From Phascolomyces articulosus (lineage: Eukaryota; Mucoromycota; Mucoromycetes; Mucorales; Lichtheimiaceae), in assembly GCA_025677815.1 (NCBI GenBank), contig JAIXMP010000014.1:1-64000 (forward strand): 64,000 bases of DNA. The letters are read 5' to 3'. Under the pieces are notes generated by a model. The model did no database searches, was not told the DNA's origin, and saw nothing but the letters and a program-made list of their open reading frames with translations. The translations under genes and the position numbers were made by a program. Shown one piece after another: positions 24,671-37,105 of the stretch; the first letter of the stretch is position 1; each line of letters opens with the position of its first letter.

Positions 24671-27350
24671 CTTTTTCTAACCATTGGGAAAGTTCGTGTT
24701 TTTGGGATATATGAGGATTTCAATGGGAAAAAGGAAGAGAGACAGAAGAGCTTGATTAATCTTTTTGGTTTGATTATTGGGGTGCAATGCAATTGGAAAA
24801 AAGAATAAACCATTCCTACTATTTTTGCTTACGCGCCCTTCACTTCTCATTCTCTTCTGTCTCTCAGAACTCTCTCATTATACGTATTTACCTAATTGAA
24901 ATCATAGTAATAACAACAAAAAAAAAAACTTATCTTTTCTCATTTTCTCTCTCTCTCTCATTTAGCTGCTCAAAGACGTGGTCGAAATGGATATGGAGGT
25001 AGACGAAAGCAGCAACAAAAACAAGTACCCGTTGTACCTCAACAATCGACATCGGAAGAAGATAGTACAGATTCAGGTTCTGTTACTCGTTGCGTTTGTG
25101 GTGAAAGTCGTAAGTTTTTCTTCCCTTTCTTTTATGTTGACCAGTCCATTAGAAAGAGAGAAAGAGAGAAATCCATCGGTGATAAAAGAAAAGTGTGTAG
25201 TGGTGGTGGTAATGAGGCAAATGGATATATATGCATACTATTTGTGTGTGTGTGGGAGAGAGAGAGAGTAAAATGGGGCTAAACGGGGTGAAATAGAGAA
25301 GGGGGTTGTGTGGGTGTGATTGTTAAGAGGGAAAAAAAAATCTACGAAGTGGGTTCAAGGAAAAGAAATACTAACAATACATACCTTTTGTATGATGATT
25401 TTATAAAATAGATAATGTTGGACTTATGATTCAATGTGATCAATGTGAAGTATGGCAACATTGTGATTGTGTTGGACTTTTAGTAGCGGATGAGATGCCT
25501 GATCAATATTATTGCGAAGAATGTAAACCACAAAATCATGCTGTTGTCAAATTAGCCCATGGAAGGTAAAATGGGGGGAAAAAGGAAAATAATTTTTTTT
25601 TATGTGAAAAAAATAATAAAAAGAGGAGGAAGGGTCATTATTAAATAAACTAAAAAAATTTTATGGGTTCACCATGAAACTATTAATTATATAGAACAAA
25701 ACGGTCATACAGTTCCATTGGACGGCCCAATACAATGTCACCTCAAGTGGAAAAGAAAGCTCCGAAGAAACGTATGACATTTAATAGTCGTGAAGCATCC
25801 ATGTCTTTGGAAGATGTATTGGCTGCAAGAAATGCTTTGGAAACTAATCTACCAACTTTAAATGAATCATCGGCACCAAGTTCACCTGTCAAAGAAACAG
25901 AAGGGGAGGAAAATAATGAAGAAAATGAACACCCCACTCCATCATCTCAACCTTCACACCAACAGCAACAAAAATCAAAATCAATGAAAAAGGAAAAAGG
26001 AGAAAAAGAGCCTTCTTCGCCATCATCACAACAACAGAAACAGCAAAAACAACAGAATAAAAAATCATCTCCAGTGACAGCAACATTACAAGAAAATGAT
26101 GATATGGATGTGGATCCAAAAGAACAAGGTAAATAAAAGGAAGAACGAGAGAAGTGAAAAAAAAAAGCTTTTTAGAAGATGACATTCAATTTGAAATATG
26201 CAACGTAGATATGGATTCTGAAGCAGATACTGTCATGACCAATGCAACATCTACATCTATCACAAGACCAGCAAAACCAAAACGAGTTGGGAGTGGACGA
26301 AAATCAACAGCAGAAAGTAATGATGGGGGAAATGGTGGTGTAACCAACGGAAGAGTAACAAAGACAGAAAAACGATCTCGTGGTGGTGGTGTACGACGGG
26401 CTAATACCACTGGTACAAGACGTGCTCAATCTACTCGACCAAGATCTCGTACATCCACTCCACAACCTTCAGAAATCAATACAGGGAATGGAGGCTGTTC
26501 TGGTGGTGGCAATAGCATAACGGGTGGGATTGGCCATGGTAATGGAAATACTATGGGCGGTCCAACATCAAGAGAAATGGATATATCCACTGCCATCTTT
26601 GAAAAGTTATCACCTGCAGCACGCGAAGCATCTCCACCTGCCAAAATTCGTATGCCATCTTCACGTATGACTATTTCAGAAATGAATCGACGTGCCAAAC
26701 AAATCTTGGAATATATCAGTTCTATACAAGTGGAAATGGCTACCAAGGAACATATCTCTTCCACTGCACAAGCAACAGCTGGCACCATAACTGTGGATGT
26801 AAATACAACCACCCTTTTAAAAATGAATGAACAATCCACAAGTCCACAAAGTGGCAGCAGTGCTAGTGGTAGTGAAGTATCTAATAACAAGAAAAAAATG
26901 AAGCAACCTATTCATTATCAACGTAGTCCAAAACCAAACGCTATTACTATTCCAGAAAAAAAGAACAATGATGATGATGCTCCCTCTTCCTCGTTAAGTA
27001 GTGCAAGTACGATTCCATTGGATGCCAACGAAGTACAACAACGCAATGCTGAATTGGATCAAGAAAAAGGAGCAGCAGAAGAAGCGATTGCTAAAGCAAA
27101 AAGTGAACAATCATCAATGGAAATCATGGATACATTAACTCGAGAATTGATTCGATTTCAACGACGATTTGGTGCTACCCATGATTCTGGAAGAGGAATT
27201 CGACAATCATCAAGATACTACCATCGAGATATGATCCATGATGCTGGTTCAGGAAGTGAAGGGGAAGGACGAGTAACACGGAGTCGAGAAGCAAGTGCAG
27301 GTAGTAGTACTAGCAATTTTTTATTTGAAAAGCGTGCTGCGCACACTTAG
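24609..27350 (+). CDS. PHD-finger protein, Cti6-like (Rpd3L/Sin3 complex type)
   Basis: Five exons (24609-24612, 24966-25109, 25412-25565, 25695-26128, 26176-27350) join to 636 residues plus stop. The first exon holds only ATGA. A single PHD zinc finger lies near residues 45-95. Its ligands are CVC, CDQC, WQHCDC and CEEC, which fits a C4HC3 finger that reads histone H3 tails. Downstream are Gln/Lys/Ser-rich disordered segments and a helical region ([20 protein letters not shown], about 26680-26750). The latter resembles the conserved helix after the finger in Cti6 proteins of the Rpd3L deacetylase complex. A second conserved-looking block is [14 protein letters not shown] near 27140. Nuclear chromatin regulation is the likely role. 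The finger is certain; the Cti6 assignment is from layout and the helix and is probable rather than proven. Confidence 0.85.
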
Positions 27351-27929
27351 AAAAAATGATTGATTGCAATATCCTCCCTCTCCAAATAACATATACATAC
27401 ACACACAGTTCACAACTCATACATCCTTTTTTTTAAAAAAAAAACACTTTTTCTACGTCTTTCACTTTTATTTTTATTCATTTTATTACCTTGCATCATA
27501 TATTCCCTTCATACCTCTTCTTCACTTACTTTTAGGCATATTCTTTTCTTCTTAGTTACCTATATATGTCCATTTGTTTGTTAATATCAATTGAACACTT
27601 TTCCCTCATCCATCCTGTTTGTACATATTCATATTATAATTCTTTTTTTTTCTTTAGTTATTCTTTTTTATTATTATGTACGCTTAACTTTTTTCTATTT
27701 TTTTTTTAGTTAGTAAATAAAAATATATATATTCTGTTTTTTTTTAAATACAAACATTTTCAATACGGGGCGAGATCTTTGAATTGACAATAGAAGATGA
27801 ATATGAATAGAAGAGATGCGGTTTTTGTTCTGTTTTGTTTTTTTGTTTTTTTTTTTTTTTGATGTGGATAGGTAAAGTAGTTGGGGGATGAATAAATAAA
27901 ATAAACAAAATATAGATAGCTTAATAAAC
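27351..27929. other. Convergent 3' region of PHD gene and WD40 gene
   Basis: About 580 bp of T-rich sequence between two convergent stop codons. It is consistent with two 3' UTRs and includes long T tracts near 27640-27700 and 27838-27860. No gene was seen. Confidence 0.55.
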
Positions 27930-30900
27930 TTAGGGCCTGCCCCAAGTTCTAACCTTTCCTCGCCTATCACCAGTGACAATACAATCTTTATGAAATGCAA
28001 TAAAAGAACATGGATCTGCATGTACCATTTGGGACATAACAGGTTGTAAATAAGGAACTTGATCTTTGTTTAAAATAGGGTGAACCGTAGCCAACCGTAA
28101 ATGAAGAGCTTGATGATGTTCATGAATAGCCGTCGTGGATGATGGGGTTGAATACATAGTGGTACCATCATCTTCATCGTCATGATCACCAAATATATTG
28201 GCTGAACGGGAAGTCCGTCGTCTGAATCGGCTTAATTTAGATTTACTTCGACGAACAGCAGTATTGTTGTTATTACTGTTCGTTTGTTGTGGTGGGTGGT
28301 AATGATGCTGGTGGTTTGTCATGGATGATAATATAGGTGGTGATTTCGGTGCATCTTTGATTGGACTGTGAGGTACGGAGGATGAATAACGATGTTTCTA
28401 AAGAGATAACATAAATGAGTTCAATAAATAAATCAATCAAGAATGGAAAATAATAAATCAAGGGAACCGTCTTTTCATACATGCTTGGGTCGATGTAATG
28501 CACTAAAGGAGAAATCCCATAAAATCATTCGACAATCTTCACCCACACTACCAAATCGGTAGACTTTATCATCACATTTCCAAGGATCAAATGCTACAGC
28601 AGTAACCTATTAAATATCTGTCAATATATATGACCCATATATTAACCTGTAATCCCTCCGCCACCCTCTTGATATACATTCTCTTTTCAATTCATCTAAA
28701 TTACCCATGATTTATGTCCTTGACATCTTGCAACAATTTTTTGTTCATGTAGTGACCAAATAGTAACCAAATCATCCTGACCTCCCGTCTATAGAGTGCA
28801 TGGGTTGAATTAAAATTTCAAACTCGTTAAATAAAATGTTTTATAATGTACAATCATACGTTGATGATGTAATATCGAGTTATCTTACCAAAATATAACG
28901 ACCATCGGGACTCCAAGCAATACAGTTTAGTTTACCAAAATAACCCGCATAGACATCGCATAATCTTTGTGTAACACCATAAGATAGTTTCAGTACATTG
29001 TTACACGGATCATGGTAACAAAACAAAAAATGTAGAAAAATGAGGGCTTTTGCATGAAAAACGACAATGGATGGAAATTAAACTTACCGTTCTGTTGTAT
29101 AATCAATGATCCTTAAAGTACCATCCGAACAAGCAATTGCTACATTGGATCCATCCGGTGAAAATTCGAAAGCTAAATAAAAGACAATAGGATCAATCTA
29201 TTTGTTTATGCCCTTTATATTCATGATGAATATATATATATACCTGTAATGCTTTTATCCGAGACTTTCCAATGAGACACTGGATTATATTTTGCACTCT
29301 TTCGTGGCTTAGTGACTTGAAATCTATATTAGTAGAAAATTATAAGGTTTAAAAGGGCCAAGAAATATATAAATTAGATTGAGTAGTACAAAAAAGAACT
29401 TACTGTTGCTCAGCCCATGAGGCTGGTGATGCTGGTGTAAATGCTTGATCATCACGTTCTTTATCCATTAATAGAACAGATCCATCACTAAATGATATTA
29501 AGAATAATTCTTCTGATCCAGGTACCCACTTTACACAAGTAGCTGCTGATGTATTTACAATTCCCTATAAAATGATATATATTTTAATATATATTTATAT
29601 ATATTGCGAAGAGAGAAAAGGGACCGGGAAAAAAAGAGTAACAAAAAAAAAATATAAACTCACTCCTTTGTTTAAACGTGCATATTTACTAGTGATTGGA
29701 TCGTACCACATGCAATCGCCTGTTGAAAATCCAATAATAACATCCATATGCTCGCTGCTATTTGTTGTTTTATTTACATCATGACAAGTGGGGAACGCTT
29801 TTGTAAATGTAATTTTTGACAAACATTCCTAATGAAAAGTATTATAAATCATTGAGTAAAGTCTAATTTTCTTATAGCATCTATAATTCGCAATTCACAC
29901 ACACCATATATATACATACTCATTCACGACCTAGATTTCCCCCCCACACACACACACACGCACTTCTTCATACAAATATATACCTTGACTTTTTGATTTC
30001 CTTCCATCCAAATAAAATTCATGCCAACATTATAAAATAAATAAGTATCTTCCATGGTTCGAGAAGCTAATATTTTTGCAAGTTGATCATGAACCGTCAT
30101 TCGTAACACAAAACTTGAATTAGTTTTTATAAGACTATTTTTCGGTTTTTTTGGGTGATAATGATGATGATGGTGGTGGTGATGACGAAGACTATTTCGA
30201 CTAAATAAAGAAGATAATGATCCAACACTACTACTTGCTCCAATGGATGTACTTGTACTTCCTTCAGGTGCAGTGACTGTTGTCTGTGGAGGAGTAGGAC
30301 CTGTTGTTACTGTATCTTGTTGTTGTTGATGTAGATGAGGTGTAGAAGTAGTCGGTGTAATGTTTCCACTTAATAATCCATTCGTTCCTAGGGTATTGCG
30401 TGGTGTGGTCGCACCACTACTACTCCCCATCCCACCCATACCCGTCGAAGTAGTAGAAATGGGTAAAATTCCACGTTCAACACTGGATGAACTTGAAGAC
30501 GCCACATTTTGTTGTTGTTTGGTACGTGAGTTTGGAATAGGTAAAGCAGCTGATTTTTTCGTTTCAAAATATATAGGACCATTACCACCGCTACCTCCAC
30601 TTCCAGCACCCCCACTGGCATTATCAAACCCATCGTCGTCTGAAGAATGATCATCCCTTTGTTGTTCTTTTACAGGTGTCATTGCTAATAATTGTTCCGA
30701 CATGGATGATGTCGTTGACGATGAAGCAGCTGTTCCTCCTTTATGAACGGTTAATCCTTGTTGCTGTTGTTTGGCATTCACATAAACACATGTCGTGCCT
30801 TGAGAGAATTGTGGTTGACAAGTGGATAAAAAGAATTCATGACCGAGTGGGTAAGTACCGTCGGGCGTATGAAGCTCGTTACATTCAAAATCTTTGTTAC

Positions 30901-31107
30901 TGGGTGGATAAGGTTGAAGTAATTTAGGTGGTGTAGTCGAAGAAGAAGAAGGTGTTGTAGTACTGATTGAACGAGTAACGTGTGGTGAGGAAGCAGTCTA
31001 TTATCATATTATTATTATTTTTTCAGACGAAGATCAAAAAGAAAAAAAAAAAAAAAAAAAAAAACTCGAAATGCAAATAAACTTACCGCATGCAAATAAG
31101 TTTCCAT
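27930..31107 (-). CDS. WD40 protein of the WDR20/CreC family (deubiquitinase cofactor)
   Basis: A minus-strand gene of about 10 exons from ATG at 31107 (21-nt first exon, 31087-31107) to TAA at 27930-27932, about 770 residues. Family members (fungal CreC, animal WDR20/DMWD) bind and stabilise USP12/46-type deubiquitinases; in Aspergillus CreB-CreC acts in carbon catabolite repression. The start of the second exon has the family signature ([17 protein letters not shown]). The last exon has [20 protein letters not shown], then [20 protein letters not shown] at the C-terminus, matching the final WD repeat that ends in TWGRP or TWARP. Intermediate small exons carry WD blades (for example near 28880 and 29110). 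Ser/Thr/Gly-rich linkers and an uninterrupted run of eight His near 30180 interrupt the N-terminal part. A GTG-start extension upstream to 31227 is not needed. Confidence 0.85.
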
Positions 31108-33931
31108 AGCACCGAACTGACATGAAGGGGGAGAAAGAGAAAAAGAGAGAAAGGAGGGGAAAAAAGAGGAGAGAGAAAAGTTTGATGCTAGACTATTATT
31201 ATGTAGATAACCTCCAAAATAGACCACACAGGTTGATATTTTTATTTTTCAGGAACAATGGCCATTTATCATTGGCAAAGTTCTGTTAATTTCTCACGGC
31301 GGGTGCGGGTAAAAAAAAATGGCCTTGGCAAAAATATGATGCGATTCATTGTTATGGTTATATATATATATATAACATAGGCTTTTCGTTTTAATAATAA
31401 ACCACCTAAAAGATTCAATAGTTATTGAAATTATTTTTATGATTGTTGAACACAATTTCTCGATGGTTCATAATAATAATAAACAGTGCATAAAAAAGAT
31501 GCGTTTCGAAACATGAAAATGTGGTGTGTGCGTAATAATAAAATTGCCCCCCCCTAAAAAAATCATTGTCACCACATCCTATTTAAGGTAATAGGATTGT
31601 TTTTTTTGTGAGCTCCTATTTTATTAATAGAGTTTAGTATAGAAATATATTATTCTGAGAATAATATGGTAATAATAATAATAAGTATTCATTACAACCA
31701 AGTCATAATTATGATTCCTTTTTTTATTGTGATTAACTGTCGATAAAGAAGATTCTTGACTTCTTTCATTTTGATGTAACATCTGACACAGCTGCTGCTG
31801 TTTGTGTAGTTTCAAATAATGATAAAGCCATTTATCAAAAACAACAGCCATTCAAAAATTATGGAGGTCCAGCTTAAGTTTATTATACATAATCCCCTAT
31901 TATATTATAATAGTATAGCGGTAATCCCTATATACTTCCTTAATCTCTGTTATGCGAATAATATATGAGATAACAAAGAGAGTGCATCTGATCCATTCAG
32001 TTATAAAAAGTAAGCTTTGGAGGAAATAACAATAACCGGCTATCGTTTTTTTATTATTTATTATAATCGACTCGTTATATAAATATTTCCATATATTATA
32101 TTTTGTTAACCTCTCATCCTGCTCATATCTTATATATATACAATTACTTCAAAGGAATGTTATACATCAACAATATGAAAAAAAAATATCAAAAGACAGA
32201 ACAGCTTCTTGATTTCAAAATAAAACTAGCTTTGTTCTTTCCTGATGAGATATGATGATTTAAAGGCATGATGTTTCTTTTTTTTTTTACAATGTAAAAG
32301 TGATATCATTGTGATGTCAATTTAACGTTGTTTCTCCTCTCTTTATAAAATTTATTTCTTATTATCCGATAATAAAAAAGAAAAAAAAATACTTCATTTT
32401 TGCTATTGTCTGAATATATATCTATCAACTGAAAGGCTCTTTTCCAAAATGTTCTATTCAAAAATATATGTTGTTGAGTGTACCATCCTTAACGACGTAG
32501 GTACTGCGGCCTTATTATGAGCGACGATTTGTAAGGGAGAGCGCCCCAGTACTCAAAAACGTGTAAGTTTTCATTTCTTTTTTTTTGAGTGTGATTATGA
32601 TTTTCGAATTTCAGATTCTCATTCGTGATTTTATTGGGAGAGACAGTATCATTATCATTAATAATTACCTTTATCAATCAGAATCACCCTTATCAATCAA
32701 CATAATTTAGATTATTAGTATGTAACATAATTATCTGAGCGTCTTTTACATACAACATTAATAGAAAAGGATAAATTTATGTATTACTTTTATACTTTGT
32801 AAATACATTAACAAATTACCTCAAGTATCTTATACCAAATAAACAAATAAAGTCAATCATAATAATTAATTGACTTTTAAACTAAATCAAACATTCATAA
32901 GAATATTCGTAACATCGTAATATCCTGATATTTTATCATATTTTTTGTTATTCAAAAGTAAGACTATGTCATCTTCACTGATATCGGTGATAAAAGTCGA
33001 ACTATAGTTCCGTATTACCATATTTTTTTATACATTAACAAAACTAAGTAATATAAAGTGTCTATTATAATATGAATAACAAAATCACCTTTTCATCAAT
33101 AATTCTTTTTATAATTTCGATCCTAAATTTGTGCACTATTTTTTTTTTCCGAGCTGACGGGCTGATGAATAATCGATCATCAAAACGGATATGGTTAACC
33201 CGGTGGTCACTCGTTGCATTATTATAATTATCCGGATACCTTTCCATTGAGATAACCAGGTGGATTAATTTGATACTGGCCCAAGTAATAATATGCATAA
33301 AGTTTTCTATTTGTAGATAGAATTCATTCAACGCAGCAAAGCATAAAAAAACCTAAGGTATATTTTTTTTTGTCTTGGTATAAGTAGGATTGGGATAGCA
33401 CAAAAGTAATGACGGAGTTTAATATGAAGAATGAGCACGCATAATTTATACTTCTTTACCCAATTTCTTGATCTCTTGATATACAAGAAACAAATTCTTT
33501 TATTCAAAAATTGACATTTTTTTAATAAGATAAAGTGTTTTTGGTTAATTTTTATTTTTTTGGGGTAAAAAAAAATACTTTATACTCCCACGGTTGAATT
33601 TAGCTTATTATATGACTTTTATATGCGTGAGTAGTTATGATATTATTGCTAACAGTGTTATTACATAAAAAATGCACTGTACGACATAAAGGCATATATT
33701 ATATGTTTTTTTTTCTGTGGGTAATGTCGCTAGTGTAAAACAGAAATCTCGTGATCTGCTAAATTATGGCACGAAGATCTAAGAGTAACCTAGGTTCGTG
33801 CACTACTTTTCTTTAATGCATATATTATTTGATTTGACCAGTCAGATTATTTCCACGATGACAACAATGATATTTTTTCCTTCTACTCACACGCATCATT
33901 TTATTAGCTCGAAATACAGATCAATAAAGTG

Positions 33932-33934
<3 letters not shown>

Positions 33935-33964
<30 letters not shown>
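33935..33964. repeat. (CA)15 microsatellite
   Basis: Fifteen uninterrupted CA units, about 270 bp upstream of the transporter start codon. Confidence 0.95.
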
Positions 33965-33967
<3 letters not shown>

Positions 33968-34150
33968 TATGTATAAGTAGATATTGTCTTGGTTTGTCGA
34001 AATTATTCCGACAATAAAGTATTATTATACATTGTTGTTCAATAGATAATAATAAGGTTTATATCAAGAAGAAAAATAAGGCTTAGTAGATGGATAGACA
34101 GAAGAAAATGGGAAGGTGGGAATCACTTTTAAAAAGGTTCTCATTTTTTT

Positions 34151-34160
34151 TTTATAAATA
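34151..34160 (+). promoter_or_regulatory. TATA-like box upstream of the sugar transporter
   Basis: TTTATAAATA occurs about 80 bp before the ATG at 34238, a plausible distance for a TATA element. AT richness makes chance matches common. Confidence 0.3.
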
Positions 34161-34237
34161 GTTGTTAGATTTCTATTTTGTAATTTTTTTTCTTTTTTTT
34201 TCTCTTATATAACATCTGTCAAAGTAATAAGTACAGA

Positions 34238-37105
34238 ATGAAGATTCGGATACTATCAATATTAACAGTTGTCATCGTATCCATGGGTGGTTTCCTTACT
34301 GGATATGATGTTGGCGTAATTTCTGGTATATATAATAATAGAACAAGAAAAAAAATTATTATTTCAAAGTAGTGTAGTCTTTTGTTAACTTATAATTTAT
34401 GATTATAATAATAAAAAGGTGTATTGATTATGCCAACATTTGGATCCTATTTCAATATGACGGGTGGTGATCCTGTCCATGAAGCAGTTCTGAAAGGTGA
34501 TATTGTCAGCATGATGCAAGCGGGTGGATGTGTAGGTGCAATCTTGATTAATTTAATAGCAGGTATATACAAAATTCTTATTATCGTGGGACGTTCTAAA
34601 ATGTCGAATATATAACATGGTCTATATTAAATCTATTTTATCAAAAAAAAAAGATCCTTATGGAAGACGAATGGCGATTCTTATTTGTGCAAGTGTTTTT
34701 ATTATTGGAAGTGTTGTACAAGTTGTAGCAACCAATGTAGCAGCAATGATGGCTGGTCGTTTTGTTGGCGGGAGTAAGTGAATAAAGAAATTAGAGTTGG
34801 AAATATGGTCTTTTTCAAAAGAAAAGGAATAATGGAAATCTAATATAAAACTTCTATTGTTTAACATACTATTATTATTATTTTCTTAGTAGGAGTATGG
34901 AATTCAAATTATTAAAAATTAAGAAGCTACTATACAATAGTACCAGTAATCATACTGGTAATTTTTCTATAATTCAATATTCTAATAATTTCTTCTCATC
35001 ACTCCGCTAGGTTGGGGCATGTGCAAATGTCGTTCCTGTATATATTGCTGAAATTTCGGACAAGGATAATCGGGGCAGAATGTCAAACTTGTGGCAATTT
35101 ATGCTTGTCATTGGAATTATGATTTCCTATTGGTATGGAATAGAAAAAAAAACATTAAGTTATATTTTTACAAAGATGACAGAACAAACAAAGATAATAA
35201 ACATAACAATATATACATATAGGGTTGATTATGCGTGCCTTCGCCATTTGCCAGTTGGGCATATACAATGGAAAACACCTCTTGGTATTCAAATTATTCC
35301 TGGTGGTATCATGTTCATTGGTATCCTATTTTTACCCGAGTCCCTTCGTTGGTTAGGGAGCAAGTAAGTTATTTTTGGAAATATCTTGAGAAATATTGGA
35401 TAAAAAGGTTGTAAAATTAAAAAATTCTTGTAGAGGAAGAATAGAACAAATGAAAAAAACTTTGAGTCGACTTCGAGTATTACCTGAAACGCATGAAAAA
35501 ATCATTCAGGAAGCAAATGAGATTCTTGCATCCATTGAAGAAGAACAAGAAGGAAAAGTGACACGATGGGTCGAGATGCGAAAACCTTCAAACATCCGAC
35601 GACTCATCATTGGTATTATCATTGGTATCTGTCAGCAATGGACGGGCACGAATGCTATTGTATGTAAAAATTGTATAAAAAACGAAGAAAATACATTATT
35701 TACTAACCAGTTGAATAACGCTTGCCATCATTTTACGCTAATATTTTAGAACTACTACATGCCGACCATGGTGAAGCAGATGGGCGTTACAGGAGATACA
35801 GCTGACATTCTTGCTACGGGCATTTATGGTAAGTATAGTATAACATAATTGGATAATAGATAACTACCGAAATTAGAATGATAAACTCTAATATACATTC
35901 CTTACTATTACTATGCATTTTTTTCATATTTGTTTGCTATATATATATATATATATATATAATAGGTGCTGTAAAAGTTGTAGTTGTATTTGTATTTTTT
36001 TTCATGGTGGATCATCGATTCTTTGGCCGTCGAAACTCTCTTCTTATAGGCTCCATCATGATGTTTATATCATTTTATATACTAGGCGCGCTTCTTATGT
36101 ATATTGAAAAAGATCAAGCGGAGGCAGCCGTTACAGGTATAGAAGTACCTGTAAGTGGTAAAGGCTACGCTGCAATGGTGATGTTATTTATTTTTGCTAT
36201 TGGGTAAACATTATAGTTTATTATCTTTTACTATGATAATCTCCTGAAAATGAATATACTAAGTTAAACATGAAATCTAATAATTCACATATTTATGTCA
36301 TAGCTATGAAATTTCATGGGGCCCATTGATGTACGTGATTTGTGCTGAAATTTTCCCAACTCGAATTCGAGCCATTTGCATGTCTATAACTATGGGTAAA
36401 TTTTATATTCTTTCATTGTCCAATATTATATTTCATTTATAAATGTTCTCTAACAAAATGTGATATTATTTATAACAATCGCTTAATAGCAATTTATTTG
36501 GTAAGTTGGAATTTCGAATATATAATAATAGGAGTGGATAAACATTGTCATTTAGATATATATATATCTAATAACTATTGTCTCTATGGTAACGTTTTTA
36601 TACATAAACAGGCCATGAATGCTGTCATTGCCAAGGTAACTCCTTTAATGATTGCACAGTTAACATATGGAACTTACTTATTCTTTGGTTCCACGGTGCT
36701 TGCAATGACCCTATTTACTTGGCTTTTTGTTCCTGAAACGCGAGGGCGTTCTTTAGAAGATATGGAACCGGTAAAGAAAAAAAAAATAATTATGGGCTTT
36801 AAAAATGGCAAATGCTTGATGTATTACTTACAAAACCTCTCTTTTTTTCCCTTGATCATTTTGATATACAGATCTTTAGTGGCCCACTCATCGTTTTGAA
36901 AAACAAGGAAGCTATACGTCGAGCGTACCTTGATAATGAAAAGAAGGGAAAAGAAGCGGGCCAATCAGATACCAGTAGTAGCAGTAATGGTGAAGATGAA
37001 CGGATTAAGGTGGTTGAATTAAGAGAAAATATCAATAAAATCGAGTCCCACGGTGATAGTAATGCCATCGCTACACAACAAGAAGAAAAGCAAGGATCCA
37101 AATAG
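34238..37105 (+). CDS. MFS sugar porter (hexose transporter-like)
   Basis: Thirteen exons join exactly to 1,659 nt, 552 residues: 34238-34325, 34419-34562, 34654-34773, 34890-34894, 35011-35132, 35223-35363, 35434-35659, 35750-35828, 35966-36203, 36304-36395, 36490-36500, 36612-36770, 36872-37105. It should be a 12-helix plasma-membrane sugar/proton transporter. Family motifs in order: GYDVGVISG in helix 1, DPYGRR in loop 2-3, GRFVGGIGVG then VPVYIAEIS in helix 4, PESLRWL before the central loop, QQWTGTNAINYYMP in helix 7, DHRFFGRR in loop 8-9, and PETRGRSLEDME after helix 12. The cytosolic C-tail is hydrophilic and Lys/Glu-rich. Helix 4 is only complete if the 5-nt exon is used. Substrate cannot be read from sequence. 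Confidence 0.92.
34890..34894 (+). other. 5-nt microexon in the sugar transporter
   Basis: The five bases TAGGA sit between a CTTAG acceptor and a GTATGG donor. Joined to GGCGGGA (ending 34773) and GTTGGGG (starting 35011) they give GGIGVG, the expected helix 4 motif. Joining the flanking exons directly shifts the frame and meets a stop. Confidence 0.75.

Larger units (their letters stand above)
31108..34237. other. 3.1-kb gene-free AT-rich region
   Basis: This lies between the 5' ends of two divergent genes (WD40 and transporter) and so contains both promoters. It holds a (CA)15 microsatellite, several AT dinucleotide stretches and long T tracts. Minus-strand frames at 32489-32677 and 33065-33331 are open but show no motif that I recognise. 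Nothing else was supported. Confidence 0.5.

Noticed and set aside
26426..26890. Minus-strand frame of 154 codons opposite the PHD gene
   Set aside because: Antisense to a coding exon that fits a complete spliced gene; no domain.
31015..31227. Upstream extension of the WD40 protein from a GTG at 31227
   Set aside because: The start is not ATG and the sequence is low complexity; the ATG at 31107 with a GTAAGT donor explains the gene.
32470..32680. Tc1/mariner-like transposase fragment (YWGALPYKS)
   Set aside because: Only a few residues resemble the family, with no DDE motif or terminal repeats.
34774..35010. Frameshift mutation making the sugar transporter a pseudogene
   Set aside because: A 5-nt exon with proper splice sites restores the frame and the family motif, and all 13 exons sum to a multiple of three.
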